Source of the DNA: Ruminococcus sp.
Lineage (GTDB): Bacteria > Bacillota > Clostridia > Oscillospirales > Ruminococcaceae
Direction of reading: 5' to 3'
NCBI GenBank assembly: GCA_017397925.1
Contig: JAFQHO010000083.1
Location: 1 to 64,000, forward strand
DNA: 64,000 bases
Shown: piece by piece, positions 17,508 through 26,059 of the stretch
Position numbering within the stretch: the first letter of the stretch is position 1
Layout of the letters: every line of letters starts with the position of its first letter
Position numbers and translations under genes: made by a program
The notes under the pieces: model-generated
What the model was told of the DNA's origin: nothing
Seen by the model: only the letters and a program-made list of their open reading frames with translations
Databases searched by the model: none

Positions 17508-18170
17508 TCAAGAAAATTTTTCATTATTTTCACATAAAATTCCAGTACGGCGGATATTTACCATTTCGAATGGAATTTCGCAGGATTTTTTCAACGCTTC
17601 TGTAAAAAGTGTCGGATTATAATTAGTTTTTGTTCCTGCCGGCAGACGCATAGCAATTTTAACTAATGCATCAGCCTTTTCGAGGGATACAATTTCCGTA
17701 TCTGGCTTTAAATCAACGGTCTTTATGCCCTTTTTCGTCTTTTTCTCAATGAGAATTTCATCTGCGGCAAGAAGTTTTTCCACAGCTTCAAAAATTCCGT
17801 CTACATCATCGGTTTTAAGGTCAAATTCATACTCAGCCTTAGCAATAACCGTAATTTTATTCTTCTGAGGTGCAATATCCACAATTCCCATACCCTCTGG
17901 CATTACCTCATTAAGCCTGTCCTTTATAACAGAAAGGGGCATATTGTCATCGGTAATATTGAAATCCATAATCTCACATTCACTTTCAAATCCAAGTGAA
18001 AGAGCAAGGGCAAAGCTGTAATATGGGTGAGGATTAAATCCCTCGGTATACCACACAGGCAGCTTTGAACGGCGGAAAATACGTAGCATACAGCGGTTAA
18101 GATCAAGGTGGGAAATATATTTCGCCCTGCCTGTCTTTTTAAATGTTGCACGAAGTCTTAACAAAAACAT
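17508..18170 (-). CDS. Radical SAM-associated DUF2344 protein (TIGR03936 type)
   Basis: A 220-residue protein beginning RLRATFKKTGRAKYISHLDLNRCMLR, the hallmark of the DUF2344 family. FNPHP and LSLGFESECE follow. It overlaps by 13 nt the B12-binding radical SAM gene upstream, the conserved partner with which it is sometimes fused. The pair is widespread next to ribosomal protein and RNase genes in Firmicutes; a tRNA or rRNA modification role has been suggested but not shown. Confidence 0.9.
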   Translation of the reverse strand: MFLLRLRATFKKTGRAKYISHLDLNRCMLRIFRRSKLPVWYTEGFNPHPYYSFALALSLGFESECEIMDFNITDDNMPLSVIKDRLNEVMPEGMGIVDIAPQKNKITVIAKAEYEFDLKTDDVDGIFEAVEKLLAADEILIEKKTKKGIKTVDLKPDTEIVSLEKADALVKIAMRLPAGTKTNYNPTLFTEALKKSCEIPFEMVNIRRTGILCENNEKFS

Positions 18171-20002
18171 TCCCTCCCAACAGCTTTATTTACGCCGCAG
18201 CCCGAACATTTCTGTCGGCAATGGGGCGTAGTTACGGCATTGTGCGCCGTTTTATTTTCACGAATGAAGAACTCCTTTGATACCATATAATCAAGGTGAT
18301 CCCACGGCAGTATTTCGTCATATTCAGCTCGTCTGTTTGCATAGTATGCAGGGTCAACGCCGCATTTTTCAAAGGCCTCAAGCCACACATCAAACTTGAA
18401 ATGCTCACTCCAGCTATCGAATTTACAGCCCATTTTCCAAGCCGTATAAACGACATCACAAAGCCGTCTGTCGCCTTTTGCAAGAACAGCTTCAAGCTGG
18501 CTTACATCCGGGTCGTGATAGCTTACCTTGATTTTCTTGGACTTTACAGAATCAAGGAGCAATTTCTGCTTTCTCTCGATTTCAGCACGAGTATCCTGAG
18601 GCTCAAACTGGAAAGGCGTAAAGGGCTTTGGAACAAATGTGGCACAGCTTACGGAAATCTGCGGACTTCTGCCCTTAGGACGATTTTCAATGCTATAATA
18701 CAGGTCAAGAATACGCTGTGCAAGGTCGGTAATTCCGATTATATCCTCATCTGTTTCAGTGGGAAGTCCCATCATAAAATAGAGTTTAACGCTGCTGTAA
18801 CCGCCCTCAAAGGCGATTTTGCAGGTACTCATAATTTCTTCCTCAGTGACATTCTTATTAATGACGTCACGAAGTCGCTGTGTACCGCCCTCAGCGGCAA
18901 ATGTCAGACCGCTTTTGCGTACTTTCTTGATTTTCTCCAGCAGCTCCTCCGTGAAATTATCCACACGGAGAGAAGGCAGCGAAAGATTTATACGCTCCCC
19001 TGCCGTATAGTCAATAAGCTTTGTCAGCATTTCGTCAATCTGTGAATGGTCGCTTGTACTGAGAGAGGCGAGCGATACCTCGTCATAGCCTGTATTCTCG
19101 CAAAGACACTTGGTTTCCTCATAAATAGTATCGGGAGATTTTTCTCTGAACGGGCGATATATAAAGCCTGCCTGACAGAAACGACAGCCACGGATACAGC
19201 CACGAAGCACCTCAACAGATACTCTGTCATGAACAATTTCAGTAAAAGGCACAACAAAATTTTCGGGATAGAAAACATTGTCAAAATCCTTGATAATTCT
19301 CTTTGTAATCTTTTCGGGAGCGTTTTCAGATACGGTCATTTTCTCAATTGTACCATCAGTCTTATATTCAAAATTATAGAACTGAGGAACGTAAATTCCC
19401 TCGATCTGTACTGCTTTACGGAGAAATTCAAGACGATTTGCCCCCTGCTTTTTCATCTCATTGAACAAATCCATAAGTTCAAGGTTAACTTCCTCACCCT
19501 CACCAAGAATGAAGATATCAAAGAAATCAGCCAGCGGCTCGGGATTGCACACACAGGGGCCGCCTGCAACCACAATCTGAGTCAGTTCCTCTGTTCTGTC
19601 CTTGGCAAAAATCGGTATACCTGCAAGGTCAAGCATATTCAGCACATTGGTGTATGAAAGCTCATACTGCATTGTAAAGCCGATAAAATCGAAATCCTTT
19701 ATAGGTTCAAGAGATTCAAGAGAATACAGCGGAATGTCGTTTTCACGCATAATCTTCTCAAAATCCACATCGGGTGCAAAACAACGCTCACAGCGGAAAT
19801 TCTCCCTTGCATTCTTAAGGGAATAGAGTATCTTCATACCAATATGTGACATACCGATATCATATGTATCGGGGAAACAGAATGCAAAGCTTACATCAAC
19901 TGAATTCTTGTCCTTGACGATGCTGCCCACCTCTCCGCCAATATAACGCGAGGGTTTCTGAACATCCATAAGATGTTTTTCTATTTTTTCTTTCAAGTTC
20001 AT
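18158..20002 (-). CDS. B12-binding-domain radical SAM protein (TIGR03960 type)
   Basis: A 614-residue protein. Residues ~30-250 form a cobalamin-binding-like domain, followed by a radical SAM core with the 4Fe-4S cluster motif Cys269-x3-Cys273-x2-Cys276 in EVLRGCIRGCRFCQAG. A Cys-rich C-terminus (HCRQKCSGCG) could hold another metal site. The start overlaps the cdd stop by 4 nt. Its substrate is unknown. Confidence 0.92.
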   Translation of the reverse strand: MNLKEKIEKHLMDVQKPSRYIGGEVGSIVKDKNSVDVSFAFCFPDTYDIGMSHIGMKILYSLKNARENFRCERCFAPDVDFEKIMRENDIPLYSLESLEPIKDFDFIGFTMQYELSYTNVLNMLDLAGIPIFAKDRTEELTQIVVAGGPCVCNPEPLADFFDIFILGEGEEVNLELMDLFNEMKKQGANRLEFLRKAVQIEGIYVPQFYNFEYKTDGTIEKMTVSENAPEKITKRIIKDFDNVFYPENFVVPFTEIVHDRVSVEVLRGCIRGCRFCQAGFIYRPFREKSPDTIYEETKCLCENTGYDEVSLASLSTSDHSQIDEMLTKLIDYTAGERINLSLPSLRVDNFTEELLEKIKKVRKSGLTFAAEGGTQRLRDVINKNVTEEEIMSTCKIAFEGGYSSVKLYFMMGLPTETDEDIIGITDLAQRILDLYYSIENRPKGRSPQISVSCATFVPKPFTPFQFEPQDTRAEIERKQKLLLDSVKSKKIKVSYHDPDVSQLEAVLAKGDRRLCDVVYTAWKMGCKFDSWSEHFKFDVWLEAFEKCGVDPAYYANRRAEYDEILPWDHLDYMVSKEFFIRENKTAHNAVTTPHCRQKCSGCGVNKAVGRECFC

Positions 20003-20388
20003 TTCAGATTCTCCTTGTTAAAGCTGACGGGAAGAAAATCGGAGAGATGATATTCGCCCTCAGCAAGAATTATTTTAAAACCACTGCCGCAAAATTCGCT
20101 CATAACCTGCAAACAAGCGCCGCAGGGAGTACAATTTCTGCTGAAATCACCGTCAGCACTGCCTGCAACGGCAATAGCGGAAAAATCAGACTTCCCCTCA
20201 GAAACAGCCTTGAATATGGCGATACGTTCAGCACAGACAGTCATTGAATATGACGCATTTTCCACATTACAGCCTGTGAAAATTTCTCCGTCAGCAGTCA
20301 GAAGTGCCGCACCAACGTGAAATCCCGAATATGGACAATGAGCTTTTTCAGAGGCTTTCACAGCAGCATCAAACAGACGTGTATTCAT
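19999..20388 (-). CDS. cdd: Cytidine deaminase
   Basis: A 129-residue homotetrameric-type cytidine deaminase. The zinc ligand Cys52 and catalytic Glu54 are in TVCAERIAIF, and Cys89 and Cys92 in PCGAC. It converts (deoxy)cytidine to (deoxy)uridine for pyrimidine salvage. It begins next to the stop of the YnzC-like gene and overlaps the radical SAM gene, so it is part of the same leftward unit. Confidence 0.96.
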   Translation of the reverse strand: MNTRLFDAAVKASEKAHCPYSGFHVGAALLTADGEIFTGCNVENASYSMTVCAERIAIFKAVSEGKSDFSAIAVAGSADGDFSRNCTPCGACLQVMSEFCGSGFKIILAEGEYHLSDFLPVSFNKENLK

Positions 20389-20598
20389 TTACTTTCCCCC
20401 GTTCTGCTTTACCTTATGCTTTTTTCCGTCGGGTGTCATAATATATGTATTGCTGAGGCTTGAATTGAGGCTTCCCACAACAGCTCTGCGGTATTCATCG
20501 CGGAGTGCAGTCTGTTCAGCCTTTTCCTCCTCAGTAAGTCCTATTTCTCTTGACTTGCGCGCAAGTTCATTTATACGGTCAATTTTTATCTGTTCCAT
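20389..20598 (-). CDS. DUF896 (YnzC-like) small protein
   Basis: 69 residues with the DUF896 signature RINELARKSREIGLTEEE...LRDEYRRA, ending in the conserved YIMTPDGKKHK. In Bacillus these small helical proteins belong to an SOS-linked gene neighbourhood but have no defined function. ATG 20598 is preceded by AGGAGG; an ATG 42 bases upstream is inside the promoter region and is rejected. First gene of the unit leading to cdd and the radical SAM genes. Confidence 0.9.
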   Translation of the reverse strand: MEQIKIDRINELARKSREIGLTEEEKAEQTALRDEYRRAVVGSLNSSLSNTYIMTPDGKKHKVKQNGGK

Positions 20599-20626
20599 AA
20601 CAGTTCCTCCTATCAATGGTAGTTTT

Positions 20627-20655
20627 ATTATACCATACATCTTGCAATTTGTAAA
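20627..20655 (-). promoter_or_regulatory. Promoter of DUF896-cdd-radical SAM unit
   Basis: Minus-strand TTTACA (20650-20655), 17-bp spacer, TATAAT (20627-20632) with TGG extension. Confidence 0.85.
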
Positions 20656-20668
20656 GCTATATTATGCC

Positions 20669-20700
20669 AAAAGCCGCACAGTTTCCTATGCGGCTTTTTT
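20669..20700. terminator. Terminator
   Basis: 10-bp stem AAAAGCCGCA/TGCGGCTTTT with 10-nt loop. It is oriented to end the DUF2079 gene and also shows a T run on the plus strand. Confidence 0.85.
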
Positions 20701-20714
20701 AAGACTCTCTATAG

Positions 20715-22829
20715 TTAATTATAATTCGGGCTCACATAAATATTGAATTTACCCTCAATTTCAGCCCAGAGAGTATATCCGTTGCGTATAAGCGTCTCCT
20801 CATATGTTGCAAACATATCATTACGAACAGGAAGAGCCATAAAGTCATACCAATCCATATTCTTGATAGTACCGTCTTCGTTGATGTCATTACCGTCAAA
20901 GATATACAACTCATCGTGCTGACCAAGGTGAGGAATGATAAACGTATCAGTTCCCACAGAAGCATCATCGGGGATAGAATCGAGCATTTCCTCAAGGGAA
21001 TCGAAGTAATCCCTGCCATTGATATAACCGGTGTAGTTGTTCCACTTGTGAGAGCTGTTGCTGAATGTCATAATAAGAGCAACAGAGCCAAGAACAACAG
21101 GTATAGTCTGCTTGCCATTCTGTCCCATATCGTCAACATTAATAATACACATATAAAGGAGCAGACAAACAGGTCCGAAGATATACTGGAAACCTACATT
21201 TCCTGCATACTGATATCCTGCACCGATAACAAGATTCATTACAATAAAGGGTACCATAAGCATAAATCTTCTGATTTTCTTGGTAAAGAATGGTATAAAC
21301 AGCATAGGAGCCATAACCTGCAGGAAGAATTTCATAGTAGTCTCCCTAAGAAGCAGACTGAACAGGTAAGCCGGATTGAGGAAAGCATTTCTCACAACGT
21401 CTGTAAGACCGCTGTCATCTCCAGTCATAAGTATACCGAAACGGCTGCCCATCATCATCTGACCGTCACCGTTCTGAGTAAGCCAGTTTGTGATGAAAAG
21501 CATATATGCGCCTGCAAAAAGCGCCATAATAAGGCCATTCATACGGCGGAGACTGCCCTTATCCTCAAAGAAAAGGAATATACCGATACAGACAACATAA
21601 AGTGGTGCGTCCTCCTTGACAATACAGGTAAGAACAGACATAATGTAGAACATAATGTAATTCTTTCTGTCAACCGCCCAGAGAAGCCACATAAGAATTG
21701 TGGGAAGGAACGCATTTTCGTGGAATTCATAATAACAAGGAGCAACAACGCCAATGCAGAACACATAGGCAAGACCCATAAAGCACAGTGAAAGTCCCTT
21801 GAAATTGTGTCTTTTCGCAATGAGGAACATAGGAATAACGCCGCCCATTGCCAGAACAGCCTGTGCAATAAGGAGTGTTTCAGCCTTGGGGAACATCTTA
21901 AATACAGGCACAAGGGCATAGAAAATGTAGGAAGCGTGGATTTTGAAATGAGAAATTGTATACTCACGCTCACAAGTTGTAATAGCTGTACCATTGTCAA
22001 TAAGTGAGTGATACATCTGAACAAAAAGTCCGAAGTCGTGACAAGCTGTGCCAAAGCATCTGTGTGTACAGATAGTTGTTATACTTACAAATGCTGCCAC
22101 ACCCGTTGCCGCCGCCAGCACAAGCAAGCCATATATCCACCAGGGAATGCTGTTAAGAGTACTGTGATACTTAATTTTGTTTATGCAGTAATAGATAAGT
22201 ACCGCCGAAACAATGGTTATGCCGAGTGTCAGATAAAAGCTGTCTGATGTTCCGATATTTATTCCGAAGCCTGTAGCAGAAGCTTTCCACAAAAGCTTAA
22301 GGTCGAAATAAAGTATAGAGGCAATAGCACCCAATTGGTCGAGAATACGCAGTTTTTTCGGCATAATACAGTGTATCAGCGTCATAAACACAAAAATCGA
22401 AGCCATTAGTATCAAGGTAAGAGGCATACTAACCTTTGAAACGTAATTTCCCCATTCCGCAACAGGATTAATTGCTCCTTCTTCAGCATACATTATTTCG
22501 GAAAGATTCATTCCCGAAATAAGGAAGAATACAGCAATAAGACGTGAAAGCAGCATATCAGGAATGCCCATTTTCTGAAGTATTTTCTTTCCTGCATCTA
22601 TAATACTTTCTTTTTCTTTAGCTGTTTCTATTTCAGCTTCGCCGCTTTCAATTTCATAGTCGCCATTTTCAACAACTGCCTCCGATTTTTCGATATTTTC
22701 GGCAGTATTTTCACCATCTGACGCTATATTTTCGTTTGCAGCCGCCGCATCGGAAATATCGGCACTGTCATTTTCTTCTGACACTTTTTCAACAGGCATA
22801 TCGCCCGATTTTAATTCTTTTTCGTCCAT
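20715..22829 (-). CDS. DUF2079 polytopic membrane protein
   Basis: 704 residues. An acidic Glu/Ala-rich cytoplasmic N-terminus of ~75 residues precedes about thirteen hydrophobic segments. The DUF2079 pattern is visible: FGLFVQMYHSL, SHFKIHASYIFYALVPVFKMFP, LLIAQAVLAMGGVIP and YEFHENAFLP. The family is related to GT-C type membrane glycosyltransferases but its activity is not established. AGGAGG precedes the start. Monocistronic, with its own promoter (22910) and terminator (20669). Confidence 0.85.
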   Translation of the reverse strand: MDEKELKSGDMPVEKVSEENDSADISDAAAANENIASDGENTAENIEKSEAVVENGDYEIESGEAEIETAKEKESIIDAGKKILQKMGIPDMLLSRLIAVFFLISGMNLSEIMYAEEGAINPVAEWGNYVSKVSMPLTLILMASIFVFMTLIHCIMPKKLRILDQLGAIASILYFDLKLLWKASATGFGINIGTSDSFYLTLGITIVSAVLIYYCINKIKYHSTLNSIPWWIYGLLVLAAATGVAAFVSITTICTHRCFGTACHDFGLFVQMYHSLIDNGTAITTCEREYTISHFKIHASYIFYALVPVFKMFPKAETLLIAQAVLAMGGVIPMFLIAKRHNFKGLSLCFMGLAYVFCIGVVAPCYYEFHENAFLPTILMWLLWAVDRKNYIMFYIMSVLTCIVKEDAPLYVVCIGIFLFFEDKGSLRRMNGLIMALFAGAYMLFITNWLTQNGDGQMMMGSRFGILMTGDDSGLTDVVRNAFLNPAYLFSLLLRETTMKFFLQVMAPMLFIPFFTKKIRRFMLMVPFIVMNLVIGAGYQYAGNVGFQYIFGPVCLLLYMCIINVDDMGQNGKQTIPVVLGSVALIMTFSNSSHKWNNYTGYINGRDYFDSLEEMLDSIPDDASVGTDTFIIPHLGQHDELYIFDGNDINEDGTIKNMDWYDFMALPVRNDMFATYEETLIRNGYTLWAEIEGKFNIYVSPNYN

Positions 22830-22909
22830 ATTTCAACCTCCTAATTACGTCAATTATTTGACTATCGTCACAAACGCAACTAACCGCTATGCATAGATAG
22901 CTAATTTAT

Positions 22910-22938
22910 AGTATACCAAAAAAACAATTACTTGTCAA
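22910..22938 (-). promoter_or_regulatory. DUF2079 gene promoter
   Basis: Minus-strand TTGACA (22933-22938), 17-bp spacer, TATACT (22910-22915). Confidence 0.85.
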
Positions 22939-23009
22939 TAGATTAAATATTAATATGTAAAAATATATACTGTACATTTCTGCACAGTGTATATAAGGAT
23001 TTTATGTAA

Positions 23010-23906
23010 TTATTCCTTGATTTTTCCGCCGCCGATATCTGTATTTCTGGCAATAGCCTCAAATTCACCTGATGGATGAGCCTCAATGAATTCAAATGCA
23101 TTGCTGTCGAAATAGAACCAGATACAGAAAGCAACAAGACCGGAGTTATTCTTGATATTGATGTTGAAATCGAATGTATCACCCTGCTTACAAGCGATAT
23201 TGTCGCCATAGAATACCATTCCTGTTTCCTTTGAAACATCAACAGCCTCAATAGTACCATTATTTACACGTATAGTACCGTCAATAGTCTTTTCGGGATA
23301 GATAGCAACACCGGCAACGTCGGAAAGGTCGGGAGAGATCCTAATCTTGTAATCGCCGTCAGGAATACCCTCTTTAACCTTGAATTTAGCAGTAATCATC
23401 TCATTTTCAAAGAAGAAATTCTTATCCTCAGAGATATCAAGCCACATTGCATATCTTCCGTCTTCCTTGGCTACATATGCAGGAGTTGTAGCCTTTTCAA
23501 CAGGCTTTGTAACAACGCTTGTAACAACATTTGTAACCTTTACAGCCTCAGTTACAACCGCACCCTGAGCGTCAGTAGCTTCCTGACCGTCAGCCTCAGT
23601 TGCAGCAACGTACTGTGTAGCAGCCTGACCGTCAGCCTCTGTAGCCTCCTCAATCTCTGTAGCAATTTCAGTTGCTGGCTCAGCCTCAGCCTCAGTTGCA
23701 GGAGCAACGGGATCCTCAGCATTCAGATCAAGATTAGGATCGCCGGGTGTAAGAGCGTTATCAGCAGCCTCACCTATCTCAAATGGGTATTTTGTGGGTG
23801 CACCTGTTGTTGATGTTTCTTCTTTCTTTGTACATCCTGCGAATGTAGTAGCAGCAACTGCAAGTACAGCAAAAATTGCCACTATTCTCTTAGCAAAATT
23901 CTTCAT
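23010..23906 (-). CDS. Lipoprotein with low-complexity linker and cohesin-like segments
   Basis: 298 residues. The signal peptide ends in a lipobox-like TFAGC, so it is probably a surface lipoprotein. Residues ~25-150 are Ala/Thr/Glu-rich linker with repeats of EATEADGQ type. The C-terminal ~145 residues are beta-rich. The first part (MITAKFKVKEG...DGDYKIRI...NNGTI) resembles the second half of a cohesin domain. The next part (GDTFDFNINIKNNSGLVAFCIWFYFD) resembles the first half of a cohesin, and the protein then stops. That is a permuted or doubly truncated arrangement. Start ATG 23906 has GAAAGGA upstream; an earlier in-frame ATG contains this RBS. Family assignment is by eye only; an alternative is an unrelated beta-sandwich. 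Confidence 0.6.
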   Translation of the reverse strand: MKNFAKRIVAIFAVLAVAATTFAGCTKKEETSTTGAPTKYPFEIGEAADNALTPGDPNLDLNAEDPVAPATEAEAEPATEIATEIEEATEADGQAATQYVAATEADGQEATDAQGAVVTEAVKVTNVVTSVVTKPVEKATTPAYVAKEDGRYAMWLDISEDKNFFFENEMITAKFKVKEGIPDGDYKIRISPDLSDVAGVAIYPEKTIDGTIRVNNGTIEAVDVSKETGMVFYGDNIACKQGDTFDFNINIKNNSGLVAFCIWFYFDSNAFEFIEAHPSGEFEAIARNTDIGGGKIKE

Positions 23907-23978
23907 GTTTTCAAGTCCTTTCATATATTAACATTCTGAAACCTAAATCGTCAGAGGTATAACCATACCTCATATTAT

Positions 23979-24007
23979 ATTATACACAACATACTGATTT
24001 TTGTCAA
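23979..24007 (-). promoter_or_regulatory. Lipoprotein gene promoter
   Basis: Minus-strand TTGACA (24002-24007), 17-bp spacer, TATAAT (23979-23984). Confidence 0.88.
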
Positions 24008-24105
24008 GCGACATATTGAATTGTAATCTTTTATTAGCAAAAGCTTCATTGAATTTTCATCATATGCACACAAAAGACATAAAAATCGGCACAAGGTGCA
24101 TATTA

Positions 24106-24879
24106 TCATTGATACATCTGAAAAATTTCACGCAACACCTCCTCATCAAAGCTGCCGTCAGACGTACAACTCCATACAAATCTTCCGTTTTCTTTAATAA
24201 CATAGAAAACAAGTGTTTCACCGCCGCTGTATTCCACAGTAATCTCCGAAATCAGCCCTTTACGTCCCTGCGGTTCTTCAAACATATCGGTTGAATAATA
24301 TGTTCTGCAATCCGCTTCCACCTCCTTCGCGTCGCCAATCAGCACATTATAAGCATTTACAAGATTTGCTGCATAACCATCGGCCTTTTCAAGCTCAGCT
24401 TCGGGTATAGAACCCTTTTCTTTATCTCCCATATTTTCAAAATATTCCGCCTCTGCCCAATTTAATGAAATCCATCTTGCAAAGGAATGGAATTTTCCGT
24501 TTTCAATCAAATCCGAATATTCCTTAACCTCCTTATTTCTTGCTATTGTTTCAAAGCTTGGAATTTTCTCGTTCTGCCAGAACATATTTCCCCAAAGCAC
24601 CGCTGCCGGAATTAAAACTGCTATAATGGCACATATTGCGGCTATAACAGCTTTTTTCGACCGTTTAATTTTAAGGTTGATTTTCTTCATAGCCTTCGCT
24701 TCATCGGGAATAACCTCAGGGATACATTTCTCACCCCCGAATCCTTCAAGAAGTCGTCTGCAGTCCGCACATTCCTCAATATGCTCTTTTACAATCTCCG
24801 CACTGTCCTCCGAACAGAGATTTTCGCTGTATAGCGGAATAATATCCCTTATGACGTTGCAAGTTATCTGTTTATTCAT
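24106..24879 (-). CDS. Membrane anti-sigma factor with zinc-finger (zf-HC2-like)
   Basis: 257 residues. The N-terminal cytoplasmic HxxxCxxC motif (His33, Cys37, Cys40 in KEHIEECADC) is the anti-sigma zinc motif. A single membrane segment follows at ~77-95 (VIAAICAIIAVLIPAAVLW). The extracytoplasmic C-terminal ~160 residues are of unknown type. It overlaps the sigma gene by 4 nt, the standard sigma/anti-sigma coupling. The signal sensed is unknown. Confidence 0.85.
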   Translation of the reverse strand: MNKQITCNVIRDIIPLYSENLCSEDSAEIVKEHIEECADCRRLLEGFGGEKCIPEVIPDEAKAMKKINLKIKRSKKAVIAAICAIIAVLIPAAVLWGNMFWQNEKIPSFETIARNKEVKEYSDLIENGKFHSFARWISLNWAEAEYFENMGDKEKGSIPEAELEKADGYAANLVNAYNVLIGDAKEVEADCRTYYSTDMFEEPQGRKGLISEITVEYSGGETLVFYVIKENGRFVWSCTSDGSFDEEVLREIFQMYQ

Positions 24880-25373
24880 ATTTGATTCTCCTTTTCAAGC
24901 TGTCGAATTATTTTTTCCTTTGCACGAAAGAAAGTCACTCGCGCCCAGTTGGCACTTTCACCGAATAAATTACCTATGTCATTGAATTTCAGTTCTGCAA
25001 AGACGCGCAGAGTAAAAACCTCCTTATATGGCTCATCAAGGGTATGCAGAACGCGGTGAATAGCCTGAGACTGCATTTTATTATTCAGTTGTTCCTCAAC
25101 AGAATCATCAGCAACAAACTCCATACTGTCATCAATAGGAATATTCTTATTTTCCGCCCGTTTAACGTGATTTAGCCATATATTACGCGCTATACGGCAG
25201 AGATACGTTTTCAGAGAGCATTCTCCTTTGAATTTATCAATGGACATAACCGCATTGAGCATAGTATCCTGCAATATATCCTCTGCAAGCGTTTCATTTC
25301 GGCAGAGGTTGAATATGTAACGATACAGCTCTTTTGCATAAGTTTTATATATTTCATCAAGCATTTCCTGCAT
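24876..25373 (-). CDS. ECF-type RNA polymerase sigma factor
   Basis: 165 residues. Region 2 (YRYIFNLCRNETLAEDILQDTMLNAV...FKGECSLKTYLCRIARNIWLNH) and region 4 (LDEPYKEVFTLRVFAELKFNDIGNLFGES...FFRAKEKI) are both present, with no region 1 or 3. It is predicted to be held by the downstream anti-sigma and to drive a small regulon. Start ATG 25373 is preceded by a GGGGG stretch. Its own promoter looks sigma-A type, so autoregulation is not evident. Confidence 0.92.
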   Translation of the reverse strand: MQEMLDEIYKTYAKELYRYIFNLCRNETLAEDILQDTMLNAVMSIDKFKGECSLKTYLCRIARNIWLNHVKRAENKNIPIDDSMEFVADDSVEEQLNNKMQSQAIHRVLHTLDEPYKEVFTLRVFAELKFNDIGNLFGESANWARVTFFRAKEKIIRQLEKENQI

Positions 25374-25427
25374 TCTCACGCCCCCTTTCACTTATACAGA
25401 CAACTGAAATCAAAAAGTGTTACAGAT

Positions 25428-25456
25428 ATTATATCAAAAATTTCAAAAATTTTCAA
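25428..25456 (-). promoter_or_regulatory. ECF sigma gene promoter
   Basis: Minus-strand TTGAAA (25451-25456), 17-bp spacer, TATAAT (25428-25433) with TGA extension. Confidence 0.85.
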
Positions 25457-25472
25457 ATCAAGAAAATTCCTA

Positions 25473-25501
25473 TTGATTTTTCAGCTGAAATGATGTATAA
25501 T
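25473..25501 (+). promoter_or_regulatory. HD-protein gene promoter
   Basis: TTGATT (25473-25478), 17-bp spacer, TATAAT (25496-25501). Confidence 0.85.
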
Positions 25502-25543
25502 AATAGAAGTATACGTGCTGTCCTATGGAGAAAGGGGTATTTT

Positions 25544-26059
25544 ATGCTCAATGCCATATGCTCAAAAAAGGAACTGACCCTGTGCGGATATTATAGCTGT
25601 ATCAGCGATATAATTAATTTGCCCGAGGTAATACGCCTTAAAGAGATAACCCACCACATCTCAACAACAAGATTTCAGCATTGTCTGAACGTATCCTATC
25701 ACGGATATGTCATATGTCGCTGTCTTGGACTTGACGCACGTTCGGCAGCAAGAGCAGGACTTTTACACGACCTGTTCTACTACGACAGACGGGAATACAA
25801 CGTCAGCCGTAAAAAGCACCAGCCGAAGCACAGCCGCCGTCATTCGGATATAGCATTGAAGAACGCAATGAAGCTTATATCAGTCAACCCGAAAGAGTAC
25901 GATATGATAGTAAAGCATATGTGGCCCGTTACCTCTGCACTTCCGAAATACAGGGAAACATACATCATAACCCTTGTTGACAAATACTGTGCAATACTTG
26001 AATTTTGCATACCGAAATTCAGAAAAATCGCAAAAAGTAACAGGAGGAAAATCCAATGA
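25544..26059 (+). CDS. HD-domain phosphohydrolase
   Basis: 171 residues. The metal-binding pattern is His46 (TTRFQHCLNVSYHGY), the His75-Asp76 doublet (AGLLHDLFYYD) and a later DKYCAILE. This fits the HD superfamily of metal-dependent phosphohydrolases. Substrate is unknown. The start ATG 25544 follows AAAGGGG and the promoter at 25473; the longer upstream frame runs through promoter DNA and is not credible. Four-nt overlap with the downstream PLP enzyme indicates one transcript. Confidence 0.8.
   Translation: MLNAICSKKELTLCGYYSCISDIINLPEVIRLKEITHHISTTRFQHCLNVSYHGYVICRCLGLDARSAARAGLLHDLFYYDRREYNVSRKKHQPKHSRRHSDIALKNAMKLISVNPKEYDMIVKHMWPVTSALPKYRETYIITLVDKYCAILEFCIPKFRKIAKSNRRKIQ

Noticed and set aside
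25334-25543. 70-codon upstream extension of the HD-protein gene
   Set aside because: It covers divergent promoters; the RBS supports ATG 25544.
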